Assembly: GCF_000012365.1 (NCBI RefSeq)
Contig: NC_007650.1
Location: 1,240,001-1,304,000 of the forward strand
DNA from: Burkholderia thailandensis E264
GTDB lineage: Bacteria > Pseudomonadota > Gammaproteobacteria > Burkholderiales > Burkholderiaceae
Direction of reading: 5' to 3'
Length of the DNA: 64,000 bases
Made by a program: the position numbers and the translations under genes. Of this stretch, positions 46,646 to 57,309 are shown in pieces; position 1 is the first letter of the stretch; every line of letters starts with the position of its first letter. The notes beneath the pieces are model-generated. The model was not told the DNA's origin, did not search any database, and was given only the letters and a program-made list of their open reading frames with translations.

Positions 46646-47836
46646 ATGAATCTGGAGTCCGTAACCCCCGCAACCGCGGCAGCCGCCGCAACGGACCACG
46701 CCGCGGTCGCCGGGCGGCTCGACCGCGTGTTCGCGACGGCGCTGGCCGAGCGGCGCGTCGTCGGCGCGGTCGCGCTCGTCGCGCGCGGCGGCGAACTCGT
46801 CTACCGGCGCGCGCACGGTTTCGCGGAGCGCGAGACGCAGCGGCCGATGCGCGAGGACACGCTGTTTCGCCTGTCGTCGATCACGAAGCCGATCGTCACC
46901 GTGGCGGTGCTGCGCCTCGTCGCCGCCGGCCGGATGGCGCTCGACGCGCCGATCACGCGCTGGCTGCCGGAGTTCGCGCCGGCACTGCCCGACGGACGCG
47001 CGCCCGCGCTGACCGTGCATCAACTGCTGACCCACACGGCGGGCCTGAGCTACTGGCTGCTCGAGGCGCCGGGCTCGGCCTATCACACGCTCGGCATCTC
47101 GGACGGCATCGATCTCGTCGACTTCGATCTCGCCGAGAACCTGCGGCGCATCGCGGCCGCGCCGCTCGCGTTCGAGCCGGGCAGCGCGTGGCGCTATTCG
47201 CTCGCGCTCGACGTGCTCGGCGCGGCGATCGAGCGCGAAACGGGGCTCGCGCTGCCCGACGCGGTCGCGCAGCTCGTCACGACGCCGCTCGGGCTGCGCG
47301 ACACGGGCTTCGTCGCCGCCGATCCCGCGCGCTTCGCGGCGGCGTACGCGAACGCCGCGCCGCAGCCCGTGCGAATCACCGACAACCTCGACGTGCCGCT
47401 GCCCGAAGGGCACGGCGTCGCGGTGCGCTTCGCGCCGTCGCGGGTGTTCGACGCGACGGCGTTTGCGTCGGGCGGCGCGGGGATGTACGGCAGCGCCGAC
47501 GACGTGCTGCGCGTGCTCGAGACGATCCGCACGGGCGGCGACGGCTTCCTGCCGGCCGCGCTCGCCGCCGCGATGCGCACCGATCACACGGGGCCGGCCG
47601 CCGAGACGCGCGGGCCCGGCTGGGGCTTCGGCTATGGCGGCGCGGTGCTGTCCGACCCGGCGCGCGCGCAGTCGCCGCAAAGCGCGGGGACACTGCAATG
47701 GGGCGGCGTCTATGGGCATTCGTGGTTCGTCGACGCGGCGCGCGGCCTTACCGTGCTGCTGATGACGAACACCGCGTATGAAGGGATGTCGGGGCCGTTG
47801 ACGGTCGAGGTGCGCGACGCGGTCTACGCCGTGTGA
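46646..47836 (+). CDS. Serine beta-lactamase-like hydrolase (class C/EstB type), 396 aa
   Basis: The SxxK nucleophile motif is SSITK in LFRLSSITKPIVTVAVLRLV. The second motif is Tyr-Ser in WRYSLALDVLG, and the third is the HSW-type GHSWFVDAARGL rather than KTG. HQLLTHTAGLSYWLLE is the family loop after the nucleophile. These features place it with esterase-type EstB proteins rather than true AmpC. No signal peptide is seen, so the enzyme is probably cytoplasmic. AGGAG precedes the ATG at 46646. The substrate is unknown. Confidence 0.85.
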   Translation: MNLESVTPATAAAAATDHAAVAGRLDRVFATALAERRVVGAVALVARGGELVYRRAHGFAERETQRPMREDTLFRLSSITKPIVTVAVLRLVAAGRMALDAPITRWLPEFAPALPDGRAPALTVHQLLTHTAGLSYWLLEAPGSAYHTLGISDGIDLVDFDLAENLRRIAAAPLAFEPGSAWRYSLALDVLGAAIERETGLALPDAVAQLVTTPLGLRDTGFVAADPARFAAAYANAAPQPVRITDNLDVPLPEGHGVAVRFAPSRVFDATAFASGGAGMYGSADDVLRVLETIRTGGDGFLPAALAAAMRTDHTGPAAETRGPGWGFGYGGAVLSDPARAQSPQSAGTLQWGGVYGHSWFVDAARGLTVLLMTNTAYEGMSGPLTVEVRDAVYAV

Positions 47837-48109
47837 GTCGCGAGGCGGGGCGCGCGGCGCGACGAAAGCTGCGCGCTCGGCATCGTCCCGCGCAGATGGC
47901 GCCAACGGCGCGCGCGCGTCGCCGCCGCGCGCCGGAGCGCCGTGGCGGAATGCGTGGGCCCGCCGCCTTGCCCGCCGAGCCGGGCCGTGATTCGGCGGAC
48001 GCGGTCGCATGCCCCGCGCGCGAACCGGCCCGACGCCCGGCCCGAGCCTCTACTTCATCGTCGGACCGGCCCTCGGCCCGGCCCGGCGCAGGCGTTTTTC
48101 CGCCGCCGC

Positions 48110-50140
48110 TTACTGTGTCAGCCCGTCCGGCCCGGCATGCTCGGGCGCGCGGTTCAGCAGATGCGTGCGCGTGTCCGACGCGAGCGACACGTAGCGCTCG
48201 TATTGCCGCAGCACGTCGGCGATGATCTCGTCGCCGCGCAGATACTCGATGTCGTAGCCGAGCCGCCCGTCCGCGAAGAACGTCAGCACCTCGCACACGT
48301 GCTCGCGCTGCGGCTCGGGTTCCGCCGCCTCGCGGATACGGAACGCGGGCGCCGACTTGCGCGACACCCGTGCGCCGTAGACGAAATCGCGCTGTGCGGG
48401 CGCGGGCACCGTGAGGCGCACCGCATCGTCGTCGTCGCGCGCGACGTGCGCGTCGACGCCGCCTGCCTTCAGTTCTTCGGCGACCTTGCGCAGCGCGGGC
48501 TCGACCGTCTGCGCGATGAACCGCCGCGCGTCGGCGCCCGTCGTGTGGCGCAGGATCTGCGACAGGCGCTGGCGCCAGTGCTGGCCGGTCCAGAAGCTGG
48601 TCGCGGGCGCCATCTCCTGCGAGTAGTGCGCGTGGTCGGCCTTCAGGCCGCGCCAGAGCCCATAGCAGAGCGCGAGCATCACGAGCGCGACGGGCAGCGC
48701 GGCGACGAGCGTGAGCGCCTGCAGCGCCTTCAGCCCGCCCGCGACGAGCAGCACCGACGCCGTCACGCCGAGCACGGCCGCCCAGAAGAGCCGCTGCCAC
48801 ACGGGCGAATGCGGCGCGCCGCGCGTCGCGATCGCGTCGATCACGAACGCGCCCGAATCGGCCGACGTGACGAAGAACACCGCGATCAGCACGATCGCCG
48901 CGACCGACAGCAGTTGCGTGAGCGGCAGGTAATCGAAGAAGCGGAACAGCAGCGCGTCGACGTTGGTCGCCGTCTGCGCGAGCGCGCCCGCGGCCGCGTG
49001 CGTGTCGAGCCAGATCGCGCTGTTGCCGAACGCGGTCATCCAGACGAGATTGAACGCGGTGGGCACGAGCAGCACGCCGATCACGAACTCGCGGATCGTG
49101 CGCCCGCGCGAGATCCGCGCGATGAACATCCCGACGAACGGCGACCACGACACCCACCACGCCCAGTAGAGCAGCGTCCAGCCGCCGAACCAGCCTTTGT
49201 CGTTCGGCGCTTCGTATGCGTACGTGCGAAACGACAGCGACACGAGCTTCGACAGATATTCGCCGACGTTGTCGCCGAACGCGCGCAGCAGGAACGACGT
49301 CGGCCCCGCGACGACGACGAACGCGAGCAGCGCGAACGCGAGCATCAGGTTCAGCTCGGACAGCCGGCGCACGCCCTTGTCGAGCCCGCTCGCGGCGGAG
49401 AGCCCGGCGAGCGCGACGACCACCGCGACGAGGCCGATGCGGAACGCGTCGCTGTCGGTTTGCCAGCCGGCGATCGTGTGCAGGCCAGCGCTCAGCTGCA
49501 GCACGCCGTAGCCGAGCGTCACCGCGATTCCGGCCACGGTGCCGACGAGCGCGAACGCGTCGACCGTGTGCCCGATCCAGCCGTTCACGCCTTCGCGCAA
49601 CACCGGATAGAGGCCCGAGCGCAGCGTGAGCGGCAGGTTGTAGCGAAAGCCGAAATACGCGAGCACGAGGCCCATCACGCCATACGTCGCCCACGCGTGC
49701 AGGCCCCAGTGGAAGAACGACATCAGCATCGCCTCGCGCGCGGCGGCGGGCGTGCCGCCCAGCGCGGTGGGCGGCTTCAGGTAATGCTGGATCGGCTCGC
49801 CGACGCCGAAGTACATGAGGCCGATGCCCATGCCGGCCGCGAACAGCATCGCGGTCCACGACACGAAGCTGAATTCCGGCTCGGCGTCGTCGGGGCCGAG
49901 CTTGATGTTGCCGAAGCGGCTCGCCGCGATCAGCACGATGAAGATCAGGAAGGTCGTGATCGCGAGCACGTAGAACCAGTCGAAACGCTCGACGATCCAT
50001 TGCTGGCCGGCGCCGAAGAGGGCGCCCGCTTCGTTCGGCAGCAGCGCGCAGACGGCGAGGAGCGCGCCGATCACGGCGAGCGACGGCACGACGACTTGCG
50101 GCTTGAGCGTCGTGCGCGGCGCGGATCGGGATGAGGGCAT
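48110..50140 (-). CDS. betT: BCCT-family choline/betaine transporter BetT, 676 aa
   Basis: A twelve-helix sodium- or proton-coupled carrier with the BCCT features FAAGMGIGLMYFGVGEPIQHY, GWGLHAWATYG-type helix 4 and WTLLYWAWWVSWSPFVGMFIARISRGRTIREF. A C-terminal cytoplasmic domain of ~180 residues (AHYSQEMAPATSFW onward) is the length seen in BetT-type choline carriers. The ATG at 50140 follows GGAGACCC. It lies about 37 kb from betIBA but supplies the same pathway. It is divergent from the RpiR-type regulator, with 339 bases between. Confidence 0.92.
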   Translation of the reverse strand: MPSSRSAPRTTLKPQVVVPSLAVIGALLAVCALLPNEAGALFGAGQQWIVERFDWFYVLAITTFLIFIVLIAASRFGNIKLGPDDAEPEFSFVSWTAMLFAAGMGIGLMYFGVGEPIQHYLKPPTALGGTPAAAREAMLMSFFHWGLHAWATYGVMGLVLAYFGFRYNLPLTLRSGLYPVLREGVNGWIGHTVDAFALVGTVAGIAVTLGYGVLQLSAGLHTIAGWQTDSDAFRIGLVAVVVALAGLSAASGLDKGVRRLSELNLMLAFALLAFVVVAGPTSFLLRAFGDNVGEYLSKLVSLSFRTYAYEAPNDKGWFGGWTLLYWAWWVSWSPFVGMFIARISRGRTIREFVIGVLLVPTAFNLVWMTAFGNSAIWLDTHAAAGALAQTATNVDALLFRFFDYLPLTQLLSVAAIVLIAVFFVTSADSGAFVIDAIATRGAPHSPVWQRLFWAAVLGVTASVLLVAGGLKALQALTLVAALPVALVMLALCYGLWRGLKADHAHYSQEMAPATSFWTGQHWRQRLSQILRHTTGADARRFIAQTVEPALRKVAEELKAGGVDAHVARDDDDAVRLTVPAPAQRDFVYGARVSRKSAPAFRIREAAEPEPQREHVCEVLTFFADGRLGYDIEYLRGDEIIADVLRQYERYVSLASDTRTHLLNRAPEHAGPDGLTQ

Positions 50141-50439
50141 GGGCGGGTCTCCGGAAAAAGTGGCGTCGCGAGGCGCACGCCGCGGCCGACGCGGGCGCGG
50201 AACCAGTGCGGGCGGAGCGGGTGCGGCGACGCGCGCGATGCGCGGGTGGAGGGGCTGCAACGGTGAGGATGCAGGCTGAAACTGACAGATTGTAAGCTAT
50301 TCGCCGATGATGCCGGGAAAAGCGGATCGGATCGCGCCGCGCACCTCCCGGTGAGCCCCTTGCGGCGAGGGTTTGCGGCGATCGCCCGGAGGCAGTGCAA
50401 ACCCGGATGAAAATTTATTTTTTCTATTTTGTCGATTGT

Positions 50440-50449
50440 GTAAATTTAC
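50440..50449. promoter_or_regulatory. Palindrome GTAAATTTAC between betT and the RpiR gene
   Basis: A perfect 10-bp dyad 30 bases before the regulator start. It sits within a wider inverted repeat, GATGAAA at 50406-50412 with TTTCATC at 50450-50456. The surroundings are markedly A+T-rich. It is a candidate operator for the regulator, possibly acting also on betT. Confidence 0.45.
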
Positions 50450-50479
50450 TTTCATCGCCACTCGACTCAACGCCGCCGC

Positions 50480-51415
50480 ATGTCCGACTCGCCCGACTCG
50501 CCGCCCGACGCCGAACCGTCGATCGCCGCGCGCATCGCCGCCGTGCTGCCGTCGCTCACGCCGATCCACCGGCGCATGGGCGAGTACGTGCTCGCGAATC
50601 CGTTCCGCGCGGCGACGATGCGCATCGACGAGCTCGCGAACGCGGTGGACGCGTCGATCGCGACCGCGAACCGCTTCGCGCGCGCGCTCGGCTTCGACGG
50701 CTATCCGGCATTGCGCGCGGCGCTCGTGCGCGGCTTCGAGGCAACGCTCGCGCCCGTCGAGCGGCTGCGTTCCGCGCAGGAGCATGAGGCGGGCGCGCGC
50801 GGCGGCGAGCTGATCGACGCGAGCTTCGAGCAGGCGCTCGCGAATCTCGAGCGCACGCGCGCCCGGCTCGATCGCGCGAACGTCGAGGCGGCCGTCGATT
50901 CGCTGCTCGCCGCGCGCCGGATCTTCATCGTCGGGATGGGCGCGAGCGCGTTTCTCGCCGGGCTGATGGAGCACGGGCTATCCGTGTATCGCGACAACGT
51001 GCAGTCGCTCGCGCTGCTCGGCGGCCCGACCGACGCCGCGCGGCGCCTGTTCAGCGCGCGCGGCGACGACCTTGTCGTCGCGATCGCGTTTCCGCGCTAC
51101 GTGCACGACACGATCGAGCTCACGCGCCGTGCGGCCGAGCGCGGCGCGCCCGTGCTCGCGATCACCGACGGGCCCGATTCGCCGGTCGCGCCGTTCGCCG
51201 CGCGCGCGCTCTTCGTGCACGCGGAGCGCCGGCTCGCGGCGACCTCCGAGGCTGCGGTGCTCGCGCTCGTCGAGGCGCTGATCGACGCGCTCGCGCATCG
51301 CTCGCAACGCTCGGCGCGCGCGGCCGCCGAAGTGACCGAATTCATGCTGCCGTGGCTCGAGGCACGGGGCGCGTGCGCCGCGCCGCCGCGCCGTTCCAGG
51401 AAAACCGACCGATGA
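50480..51415 (+). CDS. RpiR/MurR-family regulator of the peptide operon, 311 aa
   Basis: An N-terminal RpiR helix-turn-helix (TPIHRRMGEYVLANPFRAATMRIDELANAVDASIATANRFARALG) is joined to a SIS sugar-isomerase-type domain (RRIFIVGMGASAFLAGLMEHGL, DLVVAIAFPRYVHDTIELTRRA, LAITDGPDSPVAPFA). The last codons overlap the isoaspartyl peptidase start as ATGA, so it is the first gene of the operon. SIS domains usually bind phosphosugars. In this setting the ligand could instead be an amino sugar or peptide from cell wall, which is a guess. Confidence 0.9.
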   Translation: MSDSPDSPPDAEPSIAARIAAVLPSLTPIHRRMGEYVLANPFRAATMRIDELANAVDASIATANRFARALGFDGYPALRAALVRGFEATLAPVERLRSAQEHEAGARGGELIDASFEQALANLERTRARLDRANVEAAVDSLLAARRIFIVGMGASAFLAGLMEHGLSVYRDNVQSLALLGGPTDAARRLFSARGDDLVVAIAFPRYVHDTIELTRRAAERGAPVLAITDGPDSPVAPFAARALFVHAERRLAATSEAAVLALVEALIDALAHRSQRSARAAAEVTEFMLPWLEARGACAAPPRRSRKTDR

Positions 51416-52440
51416 CTTCACCCGCAATCGTTGCGATTCACGGCGGCGCAGGCACGATCCTGCGCGACGCGATGACGGCCGACGCCGAAGCGCAGTACCG
51501 CGCCGAGCTGAACGCGATCCTCGCCGCCGCGCAGAAAGTGCTCGCCGACGGCGGCAGCGCGCTCGACGCGGTCAGCGTCGCCGTGCGCATGCTCGAGGAT
51601 TGCCCGCTCTTCAACGCGGGGCGCGGCGCCGTCTACACGGCCGACGGCACGCACGAGCTCGACGCCGCGATCATGGACGGCGCGACGCTGAAAGCGGGCG
51701 CGATCTGCTGCGCGACGCGCGTGCGCAACCCGGTGCTCGCCGCGCGGCGCGTGCTCGAGGCGAGCGAGCACGTGATGTTCGCGGGCGCGGGCGCCGATGC
51801 GTTCGCGGCCGCGCAGGGGCTCGAGCTTGCCGCGCCGGGCTACTTCGACACCGAGTTCCGCCGCGCGCAATGGCTGAGGGCGCGGCGCGCGTCGGGCACG
51901 ATGCTCGATCACGACGCGGCGGCGTTCGCGTTCGGCCAGGGCGACGGCGATGGCAACGGTCACGGCGGCGGCGAGCGCGCCGCGCCTGCGCCCGAGCCGC
52001 TCGATCCGGACCGCAAGCACGGCACGGTCGGCGCGGTCGCGCGCGATCTGCACGGCCATCTGGCGGCGGCGACGTCGACGGGCGGGATCACGAACAAGCA
52101 GCCGGGGCGCGTCGGGGACACGCCGATCATCGGCGCGGGCTGCTATGCGAACGACGCGACGTGCGCGGTGTCGGCGACGGGCACGGGCGAGATGTTCATC
52201 CGCCTCGCGACCGCGTACGACGTGTCCGCGCAGATCGAATATCGCGGCGCATCGCTCGCGTCGGCCGCGTACGACGTCGTGATGAACAAGCTGCCGAGAA
52301 TCGCGGGCCGCGGCGGAATCATCGCGCTCGACGCGCGCGGCAACCTCGCGATGCCGTTCAACACCGAAGGGATGTACCGCGGCTACGCGCGCGTCGGCGA
52401 GGCGCCCGTCACCGCGATCTATCGCGAGGACGCGGCGTGA
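51412..52440 (+). CDS. iaaA: Isoaspartyl peptidase / L-asparaginase (Ntn hydrolase), 342 aa
   Basis: A plant-type asparaginase that cleaves itself to expose a threonine nucleophile. The start [15 protein letters not shown] and [25 protein letters not shown] are family marks. The self-cleavage site is Gly-Thr205 in [10 protein letters not shown], followed by [22 protein letters not shown] and [10 protein letters not shown]. Just before the nucleophile lies a Gly/Asp/His-rich linker (about residues 177-199) longer than in the E. coli protein. It starts inside the rpiR-type stop (ATGA) and precedes the gsi genes as in E. coli. Confidence 0.93.
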   Translation: MTSPAIVAIHGGAGTILRDAMTADAEAQYRAELNAILAAAQKVLADGGSALDAVSVAVRMLEDCPLFNAGRGAVYTADGTHELDAAIMDGATLKAGAICCATRVRNPVLAARRVLEASEHVMFAGAGADAFAAAQGLELAAPGYFDTEFRRAQWLRARRASGTMLDHDAAAFAFGQGDGDGNGHGGGERAAPAPEPLDPDRKHGTVGAVARDLHGHLAAATSTGGITNKQPGRVGDTPIIGAGCYANDATCAVSATGTGEMFIRLATAYDVSAQIEYRGASLASAAYDVVMNKLPRIAGRGGIIALDARGNLAMPFNTEGMYRGYARVGEAPVTAIYREDAA

Positions 52441-52480
52441 CGCCGCGAACGCGCGCAGACAGGACCGACAGGAGAAACCG

Positions 52481-54469
52481 ATGAGCGCGAGCCGATCCGT
52501 CCCGAGCCTGCCCGACGCGCGCGTGCTCGCGGTCGACGGGCTGACCGTCACGTTCCGCCGCGAGGGCGCGGCATTCGTTGCGGTGCGCGATCTGTCGTTC
52601 CACGTCGATCGCGGCGAGACGCTCGCGATCGTCGGCGAATCGGGCTCCGGCAAATCGGTGACGTCGCTCGCGCTGATGCGCCTCGTCGAGCACGGCGGCG
52701 GCGCGATCGCGGGCGGCGAGATCGCGCTGCGCCGGCGCGGCGGCGCGGTGCTCGATCTCGCGCGCGCGTCGCCGTCGACCTTGCGCACGGTGCGCGGCGC
52801 GGACGTCGCGATGATCTTCCAGGAGCCGATGACGTCGCTCAACCCGGTCTTCACGGTGGGCGACCAGATCAGCGAGGCGATCGCGCTGCATCAGAGCAAG
52901 CGCGCGGGCGAGGCGCGCGCCGAGGCGCTGCGCCTGCTCGATCTCGTGCGCATTCCCGAGGCGCGGCGCGTGTTCGCGCGCCATCCGCATCAGCTCTCGG
53001 GCGGGATGCGCCAGCGCGTGATGATCGCGATGGCGCTGTCGTGCCGGCCGGCGCTGCTGATCGCCGACGAGCCGACCACCGCGCTCGACGTGACGATCCA
53101 GGCGCAGATCCTCCAACTGATCCGCGGGCTGCAGGACGAGATGGACATGGGCGTGATCTTCATCACGCACGATATGGGCGTCGTCGCGGAAGTCGCCGAC
53201 CGCGTGCTCGTCATGTATCGCGGCGAGAAGGTCGAGGAGGGCGCGTCCGACGCGATCTTCGCCGCGCCGTCGCATCCGTACACGAAGGCGCTGCTCGCGG
53301 CGGTGCCGCGGCTCGGCTCGATGCGGGGCACCGATGCGCCCGCGAAGTTTACGCTGCTGCGCTTCGATCCGGTCGCGGGCGATGCGGTCGTCGTCGCGGG
53401 CGGCGATGCGTCGGGCGCTTCGGCTGGTTTGGTCGCCCCGGGTGCTTCGCTTGATTCGACCGCTTCAACCGCCGCGCCGGCGGCGCACGCGCGCGCCGGC
53501 GGCGCTTTCGCGCAGCCCGCGATCGCTCCGGCGTCGCCGCCGCTGTTGCGCGTGCGCGAGCTCGTCACGCGCTTTCCGCTCAAGCGCGGCGTGTTCGGCC
53601 GCGTGTCGCAATACGTGCACGCGGTCGAGCGGGTGAGCTTCGAGCTGCGCGCGGGCGAGACGCTTGCGCTCGTCGGCGAATCGGGCTGCGGCAAATCGAC
53701 GACGGGCCGCTCGCTGTTGCGGCTCGTCGACAGCCTGAGCGGCTCGATCGAATTCGAGGGCCGCGAGATCGGTGCGCTGAAGGGCCGCGAGCTGCAGGCG
53801 CTGCGGCGCGACATCCAGTTCATTTTCCAGGACCCGTTCGCGTCGCTGAATCCGCGCCTGACGGTCGGCTTCTCGATCATGGAGCCGCTGCTCGTGCACG
53901 GCGTCGCGAGCGGCGAGCAGGCGCAGGCGCGCGTCGACTGGCTGCTCGAGCGCGTCGGCCTGCCCGCCGACGCCGCGCGCCGCTATCCGCACGAGTTCTC
54001 CGGCGGCCAGCGGCAGCGGATCGCGATCGCGCGCGCGCTCGCGCTCAACCCGAAGGTCGTGATCGCCGACGAATCGGTGTCGGCGCTCGACGTGTCGGTG
54101 CAGGCGCAGATCGTCAACCTGATGCTCGACCTGCAGCGCGAGCTCGGGCTCGCGTATCTGTTCATCTCGCACGACATGGCGGTGGTCGAGCGGATCAGCC
54201 ATCGCGTCGCGGTGATGTATCTCGGGCAGATCGTCGAGATCGGCCCGCGCCGCGCGGTGTTCGAGACGCCGCGCCATCCGTACACGAGGAAGCTGATGAG
54301 CGCGGTGCCGATCGCCGATCCCGCGCGCCGCCATGCGCCGCGCACGCTGGCCGCCGACGAACTGCCGAGCCCGATTCGCGCGGCCGGCGACGAGCCGCTC
54401 GTCGCGCCGCTCGTCGCGGTCGGGCCGGATCACTTCGTCGCCGGGCATCGGGTGGGCGGCGCGTATTGA
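52481..54469 (+). CDS. gsiA: Dipeptide/glutathione ABC importer ATPase, two domains fused, 662 aa
   Basis: Two complete ABC domains in one chain. The first has Walker [12 protein letters not shown], signature LSGGMRQR and Walker [11 protein letters not shown]. The second has [19 protein letters not shown] and [10 protein letters not shown]. Each ends with the oligopeptide-transporter C-terminal region ([15 protein letters not shown] and [15 protein letters not shown]). This is the GsiA layout. The halves are joined by a low-complexity Gly/Ala/Ser linker at about residues 305-355 (53,395-53,550). GGAG precedes the ATG. It energises import with the SBP and two permeases downstream. Confidence 0.93.
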   Translation: MSASRSVPSLPDARVLAVDGLTVTFRREGAAFVAVRDLSFHVDRGETLAIVGESGSGKSVTSLALMRLVEHGGGAIAGGEIALRRRGGAVLDLARASPSTLRTVRGADVAMIFQEPMTSLNPVFTVGDQISEAIALHQSKRAGEARAEALRLLDLVRIPEARRVFARHPHQLSGGMRQRVMIAMALSCRPALLIADEPTTALDVTIQAQILQLIRGLQDEMDMGVIFITHDMGVVAEVADRVLVMYRGEKVEEGASDAIFAAPSHPYTKALLAAVPRLGSMRGTDAPAKFTLLRFDPVAGDAVVVAGGDASGASAGLVAPGASLDSTASTAAPAAHARAGGAFAQPAIAPASPPLLRVRELVTRFPLKRGVFGRVSQYVHAVERVSFELRAGETLALVGESGCGKSTTGRSLLRLVDSLSGSIEFEGREIGALKGRELQALRRDIQFIFQDPFASLNPRLTVGFSIMEPLLVHGVASGEQAQARVDWLLERVGLPADAARRYPHEFSGGQRQRIAIARALALNPKVVIADESVSALDVSVQAQIVNLMLDLQRELGLAYLFISHDMAVVERISHRVAVMYLGQIVEIGPRRAVFETPRHPYTRKLMSAVPIADPARRHAPRTLAADELPSPIRAAGDEPLVAPLVAVGPDHFVAGHRVGGAY

Positions 54470-54548
54470 GGCGGCGCCCGGCGTCGGCGCGGCGGGCCGT
54501 AACACGCGGGCGGCGCGGGACGCCGGCCTCGCCGAACGAGAGACGACA

Positions 54549-54620
54549 GCAGGACCGCACGGCAGCGGAGCCGCAGGATCGCAAGAACGCAGGATCACCA
54601 GACCGCAGGACCGCACGAAC
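54549..54620 (+). repeat. 16-bp tandem repeats between gsiA and gsiB
   Basis: Three direct 16-bp units start at 54573, 54589 and 54605 (first unit GCAGGATCGCAAGAAC), each differing by a few bases. A fourth, more diverged copy starts at 54549 after an 8-bp break. They lie in the 192-bp gap before the binding-protein gene. Confidence 0.7.
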
Positions 54621-54661
54621 CCGTCACACGCACTCACGCAGCATCGCAAAGGAGCCCACAC

Positions 54662-56224
54662 ATGATTCAGTCGCATTCGTTCTTGCCGTTCTCGCCGCGC
54701 GCGCTTCTTGCCGCCTGCGCGGGCGTGATCGCGATGTCGTCCGCGCCGCTCGCGCTCGCCGAGCAGACCGCGGTGATGGCCGTCGATTCGACGTTCACGA
54801 CGCTCGACCCGTACGATTCGAACGATACGCTGTCGCAGGCGGTGTCGAAGTCGTTCTATCAGGGCCTGTTCGGCTTCGACAAGGACATGAAGCTCGTGAA
54901 CGTGCTCGCGACCGGCTACGAAGCGAGCCCCGACGCGAAGGTGTACACGATCAAGCTGCGCCAGGGCGTGAAGTTCCAGGACGGCACCGATTTCAACGCG
55001 GCCGCGGTGAAGGCGAACTTCGACCGCGTGACCGATCCGGCGAACCACCTGAAGCGCTACAACATGTTCCGCCGCATCGCGAAGACGGAAGTCGTCGATC
55101 CGCACACGGTGAAGGTCACGTTGACCGAGCCGTTCTCGGCGTTCGTCAACGTGCTCGCGCATCCGTCGGCCGTGATGATCTCGCCCGCCGCGCTGAAGAA
55201 GTACGGCCGCGAGATCGGGCTGCATCCGGTCGGCACCGGCCCGTTCGAGCTGGTCGAATGGAAGCAGACCGACGACCTGAAGGTGAGGAAGTTCGCCGGC
55301 TACTGGAAGGCCGGCTATCCGAAGGTCGACGCGATCGACTGGAAGCCCGTCGTCGACAACAACACGCGCGCCGCGCTGATGAAGACGGGCGAGGCCGATT
55401 TCGCGTTCCGCATCCCGTTCGAGCAGACGGCCGACCTGAAGGCGAACCCGAAGGTCGACGTGATCGAGCGCCCGTCGATCATCCAGCGCTACGTGAGCCT
55501 GAACGTGCGGCAAAAGCCGTTCGACAACCCGAAGGTGCGCCAGGCGCTCAATTACGCGGTCAACAAGGACGCGCTCGCGAAGGTCGCGTTCGCCGGCAAC
55601 GCGACGCCCGCCACCGGCATCGTGCCGCAGGGCGTCGACTACGCGGTGAAGCTCGGCCCGTGGCCGTACGATCCGGCGAAGGCGCGCGCGCTGCTGAAGG
55701 AGGCGGGCTACCCGAACGGCTTCGAGACGACGCTCTGGTCCGCGTACAACAACTCGACGTCGCAGAAGGCGATCCAGTTCGTCCAGCAGCAGCTCGCGCA
55801 GGTGGGCGTGAAGGCGCAGGTGCAGGCGCTCGAGGCGGGCGAGCGGGTCGCGAAGGTCGAGAGCGCGCAGGACCCGGCCAAGGCGCCCGTGCGGATGTAC
55901 TACATCGGCTGGTCCGCGTCGACGGGCGAGTCGGACTGGGCGATCACGCCGCTGCTCGCGTCGTCGTCGATTCCGCCGAAGCTCGTGAACACCGCGTACT
56001 ACAGGAACGACGCGGTGGATGCCGATCTCGCGAAGGCGCTCGAGACGACCGAGCGCGCGAAAAAGGCCGAGCTGTACGCGGACGCGCAAAAGCGCATCTG
56101 GGCCGACGCGCCCTGGATTCCGCTCGTGCAGGAGAAGATCGTCTATGCGCGCAGCAAGCGTCTGCAGGGTGCGTACGTGATGCCGGACGGCTCGTTCAAC
56201 TTCGACGAGATCGCGATCAAGTGA
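54662..56224 (+). CDS. gsiB: Peptide/glutathione ABC substrate-binding protein, 520 aa
   Basis: A family 5 solute-binding protein with a signal peptide ([27 protein letters not shown], cleaved after ALA). Then come [35 protein letters not shown], the SBP signature [28 protein letters not shown], and [31 protein letters not shown]. It should bind peptide in the periplasm. AAAGGAG lies nine bases before the ATG. The tandem repeats upstream may influence its separate expression level. Confidence 0.92.
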   Translation: MIQSHSFLPFSPRALLAACAGVIAMSSAPLALAEQTAVMAVDSTFTTLDPYDSNDTLSQAVSKSFYQGLFGFDKDMKLVNVLATGYEASPDAKVYTIKLRQGVKFQDGTDFNAAAVKANFDRVTDPANHLKRYNMFRRIAKTEVVDPHTVKVTLTEPFSAFVNVLAHPSAVMISPAALKKYGREIGLHPVGTGPFELVEWKQTDDLKVRKFAGYWKAGYPKVDAIDWKPVVDNNTRAALMKTGEADFAFRIPFEQTADLKANPKVDVIERPSIIQRYVSLNVRQKPFDNPKVRQALNYAVNKDALAKVAFAGNATPATGIVPQGVDYAVKLGPWPYDPAKARALLKEAGYPNGFETTLWSAYNNSTSQKAIQFVQQQLAQVGVKAQVQALEAGERVAKVESAQDPAKAPVRMYYIGWSASTGESDWAITPLLASSSIPPKLVNTAYYRNDAVDADLAKALETTERAKKAELYADAQKRIWADAPWIPLVQEKIVYARSKRLQGAYVMPDGSFNFDEIAIK

Positions 56225-56381
56225 CCGTGACGGTGACGCGCGCGACGCGAGGCGGCCCGGGCGATTCGCCGGGGCGGCGCGATCCCGCCCGCCCGGGCGG
56301 GCGGGGCGCATCGGACGCGTGGGGCGCATCGGGTACCGGCGGCGCGCGGCTCGTTCGCGCGCCGCATCGAGAGGCAAGCGC

Positions 56382-57302
56382 ATGCTGAATTTCCTGGTCA
56401 AACGACTGTTCGGGCTGCTGCCGACGCTCGCGTGCGTCGCGGTGCTCGTGTTCCTGTTCGTCCACCTGCTGCCGGGCGATCCCGCGCGGCTCGCGGCCGG
56501 GCCCGAAGCCGACGACGCGACGGTCGCGCTCGTGCGCGCCGATCTCGGCCTCGACAAGCCGCTGCCCGCGCAGTTCGCGAGCTTCTTCGCGCGGATCGCG
56601 CAAGGCGACTTCGGCGTCTCGACGCGCAGCAAGCGGCCCGTCGCGACCGAGATCGGCGAGCGCTTCATGCCGACGCTGTCGCTGACCGTCGTCAGCATGG
56701 CCTGGGCGACGCTCTTCGGGATGGCGATCGGCATCGCGTCGGCCGTGTGGCGCAACCGCTGGCCGGACCGCGTCGGCATGACGCTCGCGGTGTCGGGCAT
56801 CTCGTTTCCGGCGTTCGCGCTCGGCATGCTGCTGATGGAAGTGTTCTCGGTGAAGCTCGGCTGGCTGCCCGTCGTGCCGGACGGCTCGTGGAAGAGCTAC
56901 GTGCTGCCGTCGCTGACGCTCGGCGCGGCCGTGGCCGCCGTGATGGCGCGCTTCACGCGCGCTTCGTTCATCGAGGTGCTGAACGAGGATTTCGTGCGCA
57001 CCGCGCGCGCGAAGGGCGTGCGCGAGCCGATGGTCGTGCTCAAGCACTGCCTGCGCAACGCGATGATTCCGGTCGTCACGATGATGGGGCTGCAGTTCGG
57101 CTTCCTGCTCGGCGGCTCGATCGTCGTCGAGGCGGTGTTCAACTGGCCGGGGCTCGGCCGCCTGCTCGTCGATGCGGTGACGATGCGCGACTACCCGGTG
57201 ATCCAGGCGATCGTGCTGCTGTTCTCGCTCGAATTCATCCTGATCAATCTGACCGTCGACGTGCTGTACGCGGTCATCAACCCGACGATCCGTTTCAAGT
57301 GA
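56382..57302 (+). CDS. gsiC: Peptide ABC permease, GsiC-like, 306 aa
   Basis: A DppB-type permease: [37 protein letters not shown] at the start, six helices, and the ATPase-contact loop [39 protein letters not shown]. It ends in NPTIRFK as usual for the family. The ATG at 56382 follows GAGAGGCAAGCG; the in-frame upstream extension is Arg-rich and not used. Eight bases separate it from the next permease gene. Confidence 0.92.
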   Translation: MLNFLVKRLFGLLPTLACVAVLVFLFVHLLPGDPARLAAGPEADDATVALVRADLGLDKPLPAQFASFFARIAQGDFGVSTRSKRPVATEIGERFMPTLSLTVVSMAWATLFGMAIGIASAVWRNRWPDRVGMTLAVSGISFPAFALGMLLMEVFSVKLGWLPVVPDGSWKSYVLPSLTLGAAVAAVMARFTRASFIEVLNEDFVRTARAKGVREPMVVLKHCLRNAMIPVVTMMGLQFGFLLGGSIVVEAVFNWPGLGRLLVDAVTMRDYPVIQAIVLLFSLEFILINLTVDVLYAVINPTIRFK

Positions 57303-57309
57303 GGCGCGC

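Noticed and set aside
48000..48110. GC-rich repeats of GGCCCGGC type before the betT stop, considered as a terminator.
   Set aside because: Several weak pairings are possible but none is followed by a T run in either direction.
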